From: CAZHCA01 sp964530825
GTDB taxonomy: Bacteria; Bacteroidota; Bacteroidia; Chitinophagales; Saprospiraceae
Reading direction: 5' to 3'
Length of the DNA: 64,000 nucleotides
NCBI GenBank assembly: GCA_964530825.1
Contig: CAZHCA010000003.1
Location: forward strand, 124,001 to 188,000
Shown here in pieces: positions 1 to 6,989 of this stretch (the first letter of the stretch is position 1; every line of letters starts with the position of its first letter). The translations under genes and the position numbers were made by a program. The notes below the pieces were generated by a model. The model had not been told where the DNA came from. It did no database searches and was given only the letters and a program-made list of their open reading frames with translations.

Positions 1-313
1 TGTAGGTATTGCTGATCAACTGCTCAGGGTCGACATCTCTGGCTACAGCAAAAGCAACAACTTCCTTGCCGCTTTTCTGCCGAACCGGCGTCAATGGCTC
101 CAGCGGCTCATCTAACTCCAGGCCTGTTTCTTCCCTGAACTCCCTTCTCGCCGCCGCTGCTGCCGATTCCTCCGCTTCGATCAATCCTTTCGGTATGGAC
201 CAGGCGCCAGCATCTTTATTTCGCCAGAACGGTCCACCTATGTGCCCGAGTAAGACTTCCACTCGTTGGTGCGTTTGCCGGTAGAGTAAAACACCTGCCG
301 ATCTTTTTGCCAT
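1..313 (-). CDS. NUDIX hydrolase, 3' end cut by window edge
   Basis: The reverse strand from 313 reads about 104 codons without a stop before running off the window. A complete Nudix box is visible at residues about 43-65: G-x5-E-x7-R-E-F-x-E-E-x-G-L, including the motif REFREETGLEL. The N-terminus (MAKRSAGVLLYR) and the AGAWSIPKG segment just before the box resemble small NTP-pyrophosphohydrolases of the MutT/ADP-ribose type. The family hydrolyses nucleoside diphosphates linked to another group; the substrate cannot be told. It starts 5 bases after the stop of the reductase gene upstream on the same strand, so the two are probably cotranscribed. The C-terminal part is missing only because the window begins here. 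Confidence 0.85.
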   Translation of the reverse strand, partial: MAKRSAGVLLYRQTHQRVEVLLGHIGGPFWRNKDAGAWSIPKGLIEAEESAAAAARREFREETGLELDEPLEPLTPVRQKSGKEVVAFAVARDVDPEQLISNTY

Positions 314-318
314 GGTGA

Positions 319-1410
319 TTATTTTACAGATTGCGGTTGCCAGCTTAAACGTACTCGTGGTGTTGTTGGGTAGGCCACACAGGTGAGCACCAAGCTGCCT
401 GGACGGTCGGTAATAACGGGCGTTCCATCGATGATCATACTTAGGCCTCCGTCATCCAGTGTAGCCGAACAGGTCGTACAGGAACCGCTGCGACAGCTAA
501 AAGGTGGGGAAAGACCCACTGCCTCAGCAGCTTCCAGGATATTCTGACCGGGATCTACCCAAAATTGTTCTTCGCGACTGCCTAACAGCAGGGTCACCTC
601 GGCGGCCGGAAACAGTTCGGCTGGAGGACGCGTAGGAGCTATAATTTCAAAACGCTCCCGGTGAATGCGGCTTCTAGGTACTTCCAGAAAACCTAAAACC
701 ATCTCGGCCTTGAGAATTAATCCCGCGGGCCCGCACAAAAAATAATGGACCTGCTGTTTAGCATCCGGTGGCCTGACCAGCAGCTCTTCCAGACGGAAAT
801 TGCCGAGGCGCAGGCCCTCGACCCGGGCGGGCGCCAGCCGCTTCTTCAAATCACTTAATTTTTGAAAGGGCCGGCTCAGAAAATGGTAAATGGTTAACCG
901 ACCGGCGTAGGATTGGCTGAGATTCAGCAATTGATCATGGAATAAAATATCGTGCTCACTAGTGTTGGCGTTGAGCAGCAAGATCTCGGCGGTGGGATCC
1001 TGCTGAAGAGCAAATTTAAGCAATGAAAAAAGTGGAGTCATACCACTCCCGCCTCCCAGCAGTACAATTTTCGTCGGATGTTGCCCGAGGTCTGGCAACA
1101 CAAAAGACCCGGCAGGTGGTAGAGCTAGTAGCCGGTCGCCGGGGTTAGTCCGATCCGTCAGATAGCTCGACACCAGGCCATTAATCTTTTTTTTCACAGT
1201 GATCACCGGCAGGGGATCCCATTGCGGGCAGGAACTCAACGAATAAGAACGGCGCACCTCCTGCTTAGCAAGATTGTCGAAAATAAGCGTTAAAAACTGA
1301 CCAGCTCGGTAGGAAAAGTTTTCCTCCACTGGCTGTAGAACCAGGCTTACGGTATCCGGTGTTTCGCGAAATTTTTTCCTAATGACCAGTTGCATTGGCT
1401 TCATGCCCAA
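319..1410 (-). CDS. PaaE-like ferredoxin-NADP(+) reductase with C-terminal 2Fe-2S domain
   Basis: This 363-residue flavoprotein has the order FAD domain, NAD(P) domain, plant-type ferredoxin domain. The flavin motif RSYS is at residues 54-57. The pyridine-nucleotide loop GGGSGMTP is at about 119-126. The C-terminal iron-sulphur ligands are C306, C311, C314 and C344, spaced CX4CX2CX29C. This architecture matches reductase components such as PaaE of phenylacetyl-CoA epoxidase or HCP reductase, which pass electrons from NAD(P)H to a partner. No paaABCD genes are adjacent, so the partner is unknown and a general role is as likely as phenylacetate catabolism. Met6 is an alternative start. A NUDIX gene follows after 5 bases. 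Confidence 0.88.
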   Translation of the reverse strand: MGMKPMQLVIRKKFRETPDTVSLVLQPVEENFSYRAGQFLTLIFDNLAKQEVRRSYSLSSCPQWDPLPVITVKKKINGLVSSYLTDRTNPGDRLLALPPAGSFVLPDLGQHPTKIVLLGGGSGMTPLFSLLKFALQQDPTAEILLLNANTSEHDILFHDQLLNLSQSYAGRLTIYHFLSRPFQKLSDLKKRLAPARVEGLRLGNFRLEELLVRPPDAKQQVHYFLCGPAGLILKAEMVLGFLEVPRSRIHRERFEIIAPTRPPAELFPAAEVTLLLGSREEQFWVDPGQNILEAAEAVGLSPPFSCRSGSCTTCSATLDDGGLSMIIDGTPVITDRPGSLVLTCVAYPTTPRVRLSWQPQSVK

Positions 1411-1511
1411 ATAACGGAGGGCTCCGGATATGGTTTAACCAAAAAAAGAGCAACCTTTGGTCGAGGATCAGTGTTTTTTACCCGGCACACATCACCCTGC
1501 AATCTTAGCGC

Positions 1512-2837
1512 ATGGCCCAAGCATCTACCAAAGCCCCCACCTCTATCTTTCCGGTGCTCCTGGTTAATTTCATCGGCATGCTGGGCTACAGCATCATTCT
1601 TCCTTTTTTGGTGTTCCTGGTACGCAAGTTCGGCGGAAACGAATTCGTATACGGCCTACTGGGATCCGTTTACCCTGCCTTTCAGTTGTTTGGCGCCCCT
1701 CTACTGGGCCGGTGGTCCGACCAGATTGGCCGTAAACGCGTACTCATTATCAGTCAAACGGGTACTTTTATTGCCTGGGTACTTTTTATCATCGCGCTTT
1801 TTCTGCCCATCGAAGAGCTGTTTGAGATCGATTCGGCGATGAGTGGTTCATTCATCGTTACGGTTCCCCTCTTACTCATTTTTGTTGCCAGAGCCTTGGA
1901 TGGCATTACGGGAGGAAATGTGTCGGTGGCCAATGCCTACCTTTCCGACATTTCGACCAGTGAAACCCGAAAGGGCAACTTTGGTAAAATGGCGTCCTCA
2001 ACCAGTATCGGGTTCATCGTAGGGCCCGCATTAGCCAGCCTGCTGGGCGCTACGGTCTATGAAGAATTGATTCCCGTTGCGGGGGCCGCACTGATCTCGC
2101 TGATCGCCATTTTCGTCATCCTGCGCTTTCTGCCGGAATCGAACCCACAGCAAGTTAAACCCCATAGCAGGTTTCGCCTAGGCAAGATGTTTCAAATAGA
2201 ACACAACGAATGTTACCGGCTACAACAGCGCAATAATCCGCGCAATTTGCAGCAAATTTTGCGCATTCCGCACGTGCCATTGCTATATGCGATCTACTTT
2301 TTCATATTCCTGGGATTCAGTTTTTTCTACGCAGGTTTCCCCGTTTTTGCCGCAGGTGACCTGGGCTGGTCTTCCAAAGAATTGGGGTTGTTCCTGACCG
2401 TCTCCAGTATCATAATGGTGTTTGTACAGGGACCAGTGTTGAGCTACCTGTCCAGCCGGGTAGCCGATGCACAATTGGTCATCATCGGAAGTTTCTTAGT
2501 GGCGACCAACTTCCTTTTCTTGACGACCGGCGACTTGCTCGGGGTATATACTGCCAACGTATTGCTCTCGGTGGGTAATGGCTTGATGTGGCCATCTTTC
2601 CTATCAATTCTTTCCCGGGTGGGCGACATTAACATACAAGGTGCTATTCAGGGCTACGGCAATAGTATGGGCAGTTTGGCGAGTATCTTTGGCCTTATCC
2701 TGGGGGGCATAATGTACAGTGCGATTGGCCCTCAGGTCTTTTACAGCGCGGCTATCATGCTTTTCGTGATAACCATTGTCGGTTTTCGCCTGTTTGCCAT
2801 CGAGAAAGATCTGGAGGCAGCGCCGGTTCAAACGTAA
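1512..2837 (+). CDS. MFS transporter (TetA-like multidrug/sugar efflux type)
   Basis: A 441-residue integral membrane protein with about twelve hydrophobic segments. The loop between helices 2 and 3 carries the MFS signature A (GRWSDQIGRKRVLI, near residues 66-79). A GPALASLLG segment in the fifth helix region resembles the antiporter motif C. A charged central loop (NPQQVKPHSRFRLGKMFQ onward) separates the two six-helix halves. These traits fit drug:H+ antiporters, but no substrate can be assigned. It is divergent from the reductase gene, with 101 bases between them. Its last 10 bases overlap the tail of the convergent Fpg-like gene. Confidence 0.85.
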   Translation: MAQASTKAPTSIFPVLLVNFIGMLGYSIILPFLVFLVRKFGGNEFVYGLLGSVYPAFQLFGAPLLGRWSDQIGRKRVLIISQTGTFIAWVLFIIALFLPIEELFEIDSAMSGSFIVTVPLLLIFVARALDGITGGNVSVANAYLSDISTSETRKGNFGKMASSTSIGFIVGPALASLLGATVYEELIPVAGAALISLIAIFVILRFLPESNPQQVKPHSRFRLGKMFQIEHNECYRLQQRNNPRNLQQILRIPHVPLLYAIYFFIFLGFSFFYAGFPVFAAGDLGWSSKELGLFLTVSSIIMVFVQGPVLSYLSSRVADAQLVIIGSFLVATNFLFLTTGDLLGVYTANVLLSVGNGLMWPSFLSILSRVGDINIQGAIQGYGNSMGSLASIFGLILGGIMYSAIGPQVFYSAAIMLFVITIVGFRLFAIEKDLEAAPVQT

Positions 2838-3619
2838 AGCACCTGAGTAGCTGCGCAAAAATAAGTTGAGCGGCCAGCAATTTTAGCCTTTTCAATTTCA
2901 CCCTGGCCACCAGGCCCCGGATGGCCTTCTTTCCGCCATTGCCAAAGCCAGTCCTCCGGATATTTTTTGTAATACGCTTCGCGATCGACCGCATACTGCA
3001 GGATGTCCTGCATCTTTTGGTGAATGAGCCTAAGGGTTTCCTCCGGCACCTTATTTAACCTTGAAGCAGGATGAACATTTGCCTGGTAACAGATTTCATC
3101 GGCATACAGATTCCCTACTCCAGCCAGGTAGCGCTGGTTCATCAAAAAGCCTTTGAGCATAGATTGCTTCCCTGATGCGAGCAATAAAAAATCATGCTGA
3201 CTAACTCGCAAAGCATCGGGCCCCAACCCCAAATCATCGAGATAGGCCAGATGATCTTCCAGGTACAGGATGCGCGCAAATTTGCGCGGGCAGTCAAAAC
3301 CTAAGGTGAAACCGTTGTCAAAACCCCAGGCAAAACGCTCGAATCGCGGCCGGTCAGCGGGGTCATTGTAGTACACCAGGTCACCCGTCATACCAAAATG
3401 TAAGAGAACGCTGTGACCATTGTCCAGCAACGCAAACAGATACTTTCCCTGCCGGTAAGAGCCACAGATGGCGCGCCCGGCGAGCTGTTCCCGGAAAGCT
3501 TCCGGCGACACATTGCGTAGGATTTTCCCATCATGGACCTCAACCGCTGCTATCGTACGGCCGACGGAAGTGTAATCGAAATAGCGCTGAAAGGTATTGA
3601 CTTCGGGTAACTCGGGCAT
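2828..3619 (-). CDS. Fpg/Nei-family DNA glycosylase lacking the zinc finger cysteines
   Basis: The 263-residue product begins MPELPEV, giving the N-terminal Pro2 nucleophile and Glu3 of the Fpg/Nei family, which excise oxidised bases and nick the abasic site. The conserved lysine (QGKYL), the LLHFGMTG strand and the helix-two-turn-helix motif GVGNLYADEICYQANVHP are present. The C-terminus keeps the GRSTYFC end but has only that one cysteine where canonical Fpg has four zinc ligands, so this is a zincless-finger form. It overlaps the convergent MFS gene by 10 bases. A near-match to the promoter box (TACCTTTT) lies about 30 bases upstream on this strand. Confidence 0.87.
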   Translation of the reverse strand: MPELPEVNTFQRYFDYTSVGRTIAAVEVHDGKILRNVSPEAFREQLAGRAICGSYRQGKYLFALLDNGHSVLLHFGMTGDLVYYNDPADRPRFERFAWGFDNGFTLGFDCPRKFARILYLEDHLAYLDDLGLGPDALRVSQHDFLLLASGKQSMLKGFLMNQRYLAGVGNLYADEICYQANVHPASRLNKVPEETLRLIHQKMQDILQYAVDREAYYKKYPEDWLWQWRKEGHPGPGGQGEIEKAKIAGRSTYFCAATQVLYV

Positions 3620-4057
3620 AGGATCAGGGCTTTTTTAAAAGGTAATTAATGCAGACAAAAAACATTCGATCACATTGTTTAGCTTAACTCCTAAAGTTAC
3701 AATGCTAGATTGGCATGTTCGCTAAAGGCATTGTGCCCATGTCCATACCCGGCGAACCGCCTTTCAAAAGGGAAACCACGAACATCCATCCTTTGTGGTA
3801 CAAAAGGGATGCGCGGGCCATCAGCGCTACCCGTCTAAGGCGTGAAGCCCTCTACGTTGACTGCTCAATTGCTAAGTGCCAATCTCGTTTCGCCCGGGAG
3901 AAGGAACGGTTTACTTCTTCCCAAACATGTCGGTCATGAGCTTTCCAGGCTAATCCAAATAGATGACGAAATGAAAACGCCGGCATTTTGCCTCCTGTCT
4001 AACGCTCCTCTTGAAAATCCCTTATCTTTGTACATTAACTTAATAACCGCACGGCAG
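3620..4057. other. 438-base stretch with no convincing gene
   Basis: This lies between the divergent Fpg-like and radical SAM genes. The radical SAM frame stays open upstream to 3842, but the encoded extension has no family resemblance and precedes the promoter box at 4023-4030, so I treat it as non-coding. A 74-codon open frame at 3715-3939 also looks like chance. An imperfect inverted repeat is visible around 3789-3811 (ATCCTTTGT ggt ACAAAAGGGAT). Nothing else is recognised. Confidence 0.5.
4023..4030 (+). promoter_or_regulatory. Bacteroidota -7 box (TATCTTTG) for the radical SAM gene
   Basis: An exact match to TAnnTTTG sits 27 bases before the ATG at 4058. No TTG -33 element is seen at the usual 17-23 base spacing. 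The box argues for the 4058 start rather than any upstream in-frame start. Confidence 0.6.
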
Positions 4058-5359
4058 ATGCATGCCCATTCCACGCCTTATGTACTCTATGCCGATGGAG
4101 CCGGCAATGTCTTCGAAGACGAGAGCCTCTACGCTGTAGGTCGCAGCGGCTATTACGCTGACCGCATTCCCGATACGGACTGGATTCCCCTGCCCGAAGG
4201 CGGCAACCTATACGAGCTAATCGGTCGCCGGCCAGTGGGGATTGATGTGAAAACAGGCGAAATGCGTCCTTCAGACAAAGGCTGGGCAGTCGCCGCCTTT
4301 ATTCCGCCGGCCTATACGGGGCTATATTTGGCGGCCTACCTAAATACCGCCGAGGCGCCCACCTTGCCGCTTTTTTGCTACACGGCCGTAGGGTTCCGCA
4401 ATGGAGCATTTGTGGTCCCGGCCGTTCGGATCGAACAAGATATTCGCCAGGAAAGCGACGGTTTCGACATTGAGCGGGTCAATTTCGGTATTGCGCACAT
4501 GCTCCAGCAATATCCAAATAACCGGCTGATCGAGCACCTCGCCAACCATTGCACCCTCACCTATACCTGCCCGGCGGCACGCAACTACTTTATGAGGCGC
4601 TGGGAATGCCCGGTGCCCACTTCGCCGGCTTGTAACTCTAACTGCATCGGTTGTATTTCTTTTCAACCCGAATCGGAAACTATCGTCTCCAGCCATGACC
4701 GGCTCAACTTTAAGCCCACAGCAGGTGAAATAGTAGAATATACCGTAGATCACCTCGAACGCGCCCCCTACCCAATCGTCAGTTTTGGCCAGGGCTGCGA
4801 GGGCGAGCCCCTGCTGATGTGGGAGACCATTGCCGAAGCGATCCGGCAGATCCGGCGTTTTACCGATAAGGGTAGCATCAATATCAACACCAATGGCAGC
4901 ATGCCCCAAGCCGTTCGTAAGCTTTGCGAAGCCGGGCTCAATAGCATACGTGTGAGTACCAATTCGGTACAAGAATGGCTATATGACGCCTACTATCTGC
5001 CCAACAATTACCAATTCGCTGACATTATCGAAAGCCTGCGCGTGGTGCGCGAATTCAATGGATGGACCAGCATCAATTATTTTGTTTTCCCCGGCCTCAC
5101 CGACAGCGAAGAAGAATACCAAGCGCTGCGGGAAGTCATACGCAGCACGGGGCTCAAAATGATTCAATGGCGCAACTTTAGTATCGATCCGGACTGGTAT
5201 TTAGAAAAGGTAGGGGTTGCAGATACGGACCTGGCTATGGGCGTGGGCACCCTGATGAAACGCCTGAGCGCCGAGTTCCCCAGCCTGAGGTTCGGGTATT
5301 TTAACCCGCCAATTGAGCGCATCCGGGGCGATTATCAAAAAGATTTTGCACACCACTAG
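4058..5359 (+). CDS. Radical SAM protein of unknown role
   Basis: The start at 4058 gives 433 residues beginning MHAHSTPYV. The cluster motif CNSNCIGC (CX3CX2C) appears about midway, preceded by a run of extra cysteines (C-x5-C, then a third Cys in RRWEC) that could ligate a second cluster or zinc. A GQGCEGEPLL segment matches the GGE-like SAM-binding strand, and NTNGS plus IRVSTNS resemble later barrel strands. The first 190 residues are an uncharacterised N-terminal domain. The family uses SAM and a 4Fe-4S cluster to form a 5'-deoxyadenosyl radical; the substrate is not known. Its TAG stop shares a base with the GTG start of the pseudouridine synthase, implying translational coupling and perhaps an RNA-related role, which is inference. 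Confidence 0.85.
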   Translation: MHAHSTPYVLYADGAGNVFEDESLYAVGRSGYYADRIPDTDWIPLPEGGNLYELIGRRPVGIDVKTGEMRPSDKGWAVAAFIPPAYTGLYLAAYLNTAEAPTLPLFCYTAVGFRNGAFVVPAVRIEQDIRQESDGFDIERVNFGIAHMLQQYPNNRLIEHLANHCTLTYTCPAARNYFMRRWECPVPTSPACNSNCIGCISFQPESETIVSSHDRLNFKPTAGEIVEYTVDHLERAPYPIVSFGQGCEGEPLLMWETIAEAIRQIRRFTDKGSININTNGSMPQAVRKLCEAGLNSIRVSTNSVQEWLYDAYYLPNNYQFADIIESLRVVREFNGWTSINYFVFPGLTDSEEEYQALREVIRSTGLKMIQWRNFSIDPDWYLEKVGVADTDLAMGVGTLMKRLSAEFPSLRFGYFNPPIERIRGDYQKDFAHH

Positions 5360-6051
5360 TGGCGTCTCCGATCCCCATTATTTGCGAACATGACTGGTGG
5401 TTGGTCATCAATAAGCCAGCGGGTATGGCGGTAGAGCATAATCCGTGGGAAAAAGAAACCGTTGAGACGCTGCTAATCCAGTACCTGAAGACTACGCAAA
5501 AGCGTCCATTCCTGGGCATCGTACACCGTATTGATCGGGTGACGAGCGGGGTTCTGCTTCTGGCGAAGAAAAAAAGTGCGCTACGCCACCTGAATGTTCA
5601 ATTTCAAGAGCGCAGGACAATGAAAACTTACCTAGCTGTAGTAGAAAGAGGTAAAATATCAGCTGAGGGGACTTTGGTGCATTGGTTAGAAAAGGACCGT
5701 CCCGGCAAGCGAGCAATCATCCATGAGGCAGAAGTCTCCAATAGCAGGCTGGCACACCTGACGTACGAAGTCCTAAGTGTGGAAGGGGATTTGGCTTTGT
5801 TACGCATACAGCCTCAAACAGGACGGTTTCACCAGATCCGGGCGCAATTAGGCTACTGCGGCCATCCGGTGGTTGGAGACAAGAAATACGGCAGCACCCG
5901 CCCCACCGCGGACCGCCAAATTGCCTTGCACGCTTACGCGCTAATTTTTCAGGATCCGAACTCTGGAAAAAAACAACTTTTTAAAGCTACTTTGCCAGAT
6001 GCACCCTGGTGGTCGCCCTTTCGGACGTTTATCGAGCAAGGTCGACTGTGA
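5359..6051 (+). CDS. RluA-family pseudouridine synthase
   Basis: A 230-residue protein with an RluA-type catalytic core. HRIDRVTSGVLLLAK carries the catalytic aspartate (HRID). The C-terminal FHQIRAQLGYCGHPVVGDKKYG is the conserved RNA-binding/uridine-pocket signature. There is no N-terminal S4 domain, so it is one of the short RluA/RluC-like members that convert specific uridines in rRNA or tRNA to pseudouridine. The start is GTG at 5359, overlapping the radical SAM stop codon by one base (TAGTG). It is convergent with the arginase gene, 20 bases away. Confidence 0.9.
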   Translation: MASPIPIICEHDWWLVINKPAGMAVEHNPWEKETVETLLIQYLKTTQKRPFLGIVHRIDRVTSGVLLLAKKKSALRHLNVQFQERRTMKTYLAVVERGKISAEGTLVHWLEKDRPGKRAIIHEAEVSNSRLAHLTYEVLSVEGDLALLRIQPQTGRFHQIRAQLGYCGHPVVGDKKYGSTRPTADRQIALHAYALIFQDPNSGKKQLFKATLPDAPWWSPFRTFIEQGRL

Positions 6052-6071
6052 TGCTTCCTACTTCCCATCGT

Positions 6072-6989
6072 TCACTGAGCGGATAACGCCGGGTGTCGGG
6101 GAGCATAGATTCCCAGATCGGCCAGGGTAAAGTCGAGGATCTCCATAACCGTCTCCGCCATTCGATTGCATTTATTATCCAGGGCAGGATTGATCTCGGC
6201 CACTTCCAGCGCCGTAAAGCGCGGGTTTTTCAGCAAACCCTTAAGCAACTGCTGTGCTTCCCAGGGTGCCAGACCATCGTGCACCGGCGTACCGGTTCCG
6301 TAGCTGACTAGCTCGGGGTCCAGGCTATCGACATCGAAACTGATATAAAGCAGGTCGCAATGCTGCAGTTGCCGGTTAATTTCGTTTGCAACCCAGGATG
6401 CTCCCTTTTCGCGCACCTCCCCTACGGTGTACACCGGTATACCGTAACGACAGATGATCGTTTCCTCCTCGGGCTCCGTATCGCGCAGTGCGATAAAGGC
6501 TAGATCTTGCGGTCCAATTTTGGGGGTAATCCCGCCCAGTGTCTTGAGGCGTTCCCAGTGCTGCAGGGTATCCGGTGCGGGCTCGTTGCGCTTATTGGTT
6601 TTATTATCCAAAGCTAATGAGGCTGCTAGCGGCATACCATGTACATTTCCCGAAGGAGAGGTGTAGGGCGAATGGAGGTCGGCGTGCGCATCGATCCATA
6701 CTACCCCCAGGCGAAAATCGGGATAAGCCATTCGAATGCCAGCAATCGTTGCTCCCGCCGTAGCGTGATCGGCAGCCAGCACTAAGGGCAGAGCTTGTTT
6801 TTCCAGCAAAATATGGCGGACCTGGTGGGCCGTCGATTGGTAAATCTCGCCGATGGAGTCGATATATTTAACCCAGCGGTGTTGTGTCTTGCTCCACAAC
6901 TGATCGTTGCGGTCCGGCACAGCTATTTGTGGCAAACAGCGAAAGAAAGGACTTTTGAGCTTATGGGCGGCTACCTGAAGAGCACCCAT
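6072..6989 (-). CDS. Arginase/agmatinase-family hydrolase, apparently missing its extreme N-terminus
   Basis: A 305-residue ureohydrolase. All six manganese ligands are visible: H75 (AADHATAG), D100, H102 and D104 (WIDAHADLH), D219 and D221 (SFDVDSLDP). The GNVHGMPLA loop and an EINP motif fit arginase, which splits arginine to ornithine and urea. Bacteroidota arginases I know usually start with a segment containing SELGAGTRGxSLG about 20-25 residues before the region aligned with this start (MGALQVAAHK). That segment is absent here, and the ATG lies inside the last codons of the upstream receptor gene (19-base overlap). The active site is complete; folding without the first strand is uncertain. 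Confidence 0.85.
   Translation of the reverse strand: MGALQVAAHKLKSPFFRCLPQIAVPDRNDQLWSKTQHRWVKYIDSIGEIYQSTAHQVRHILLEKQALPLVLAADHATAGATIAGIRMAYPDFRLGVVWIDAHADLHSPYTSPSGNVHGMPLAASLALDNKTNKRNEPAPDTLQHWERLKTLGGITPKIGPQDLAFIALRDTEPEEETIICRYGIPVYTVGEVREKGASWVANEINRQLQHCDLLYISFDVDSLDPELVSYGTGTPVHDGLAPWEAQQLLKGLLKNPRFTALEVAEINPALDNKCNRMAETVMEILDFTLADLGIYAPRHPALSAQ

Noticed and set aside
3715..3939. 74-codon open frame upstream of the radical SAM gene
   Set aside because: No recognisable family, and it runs into the other frame before the promoter box; kept only as part of the unexplained gap.
4340..4972. A 210-codon minus-strand open frame inside the radical SAM gene
   Set aside because: Lies opposite the motif-bearing frame and shows no family resemblance.
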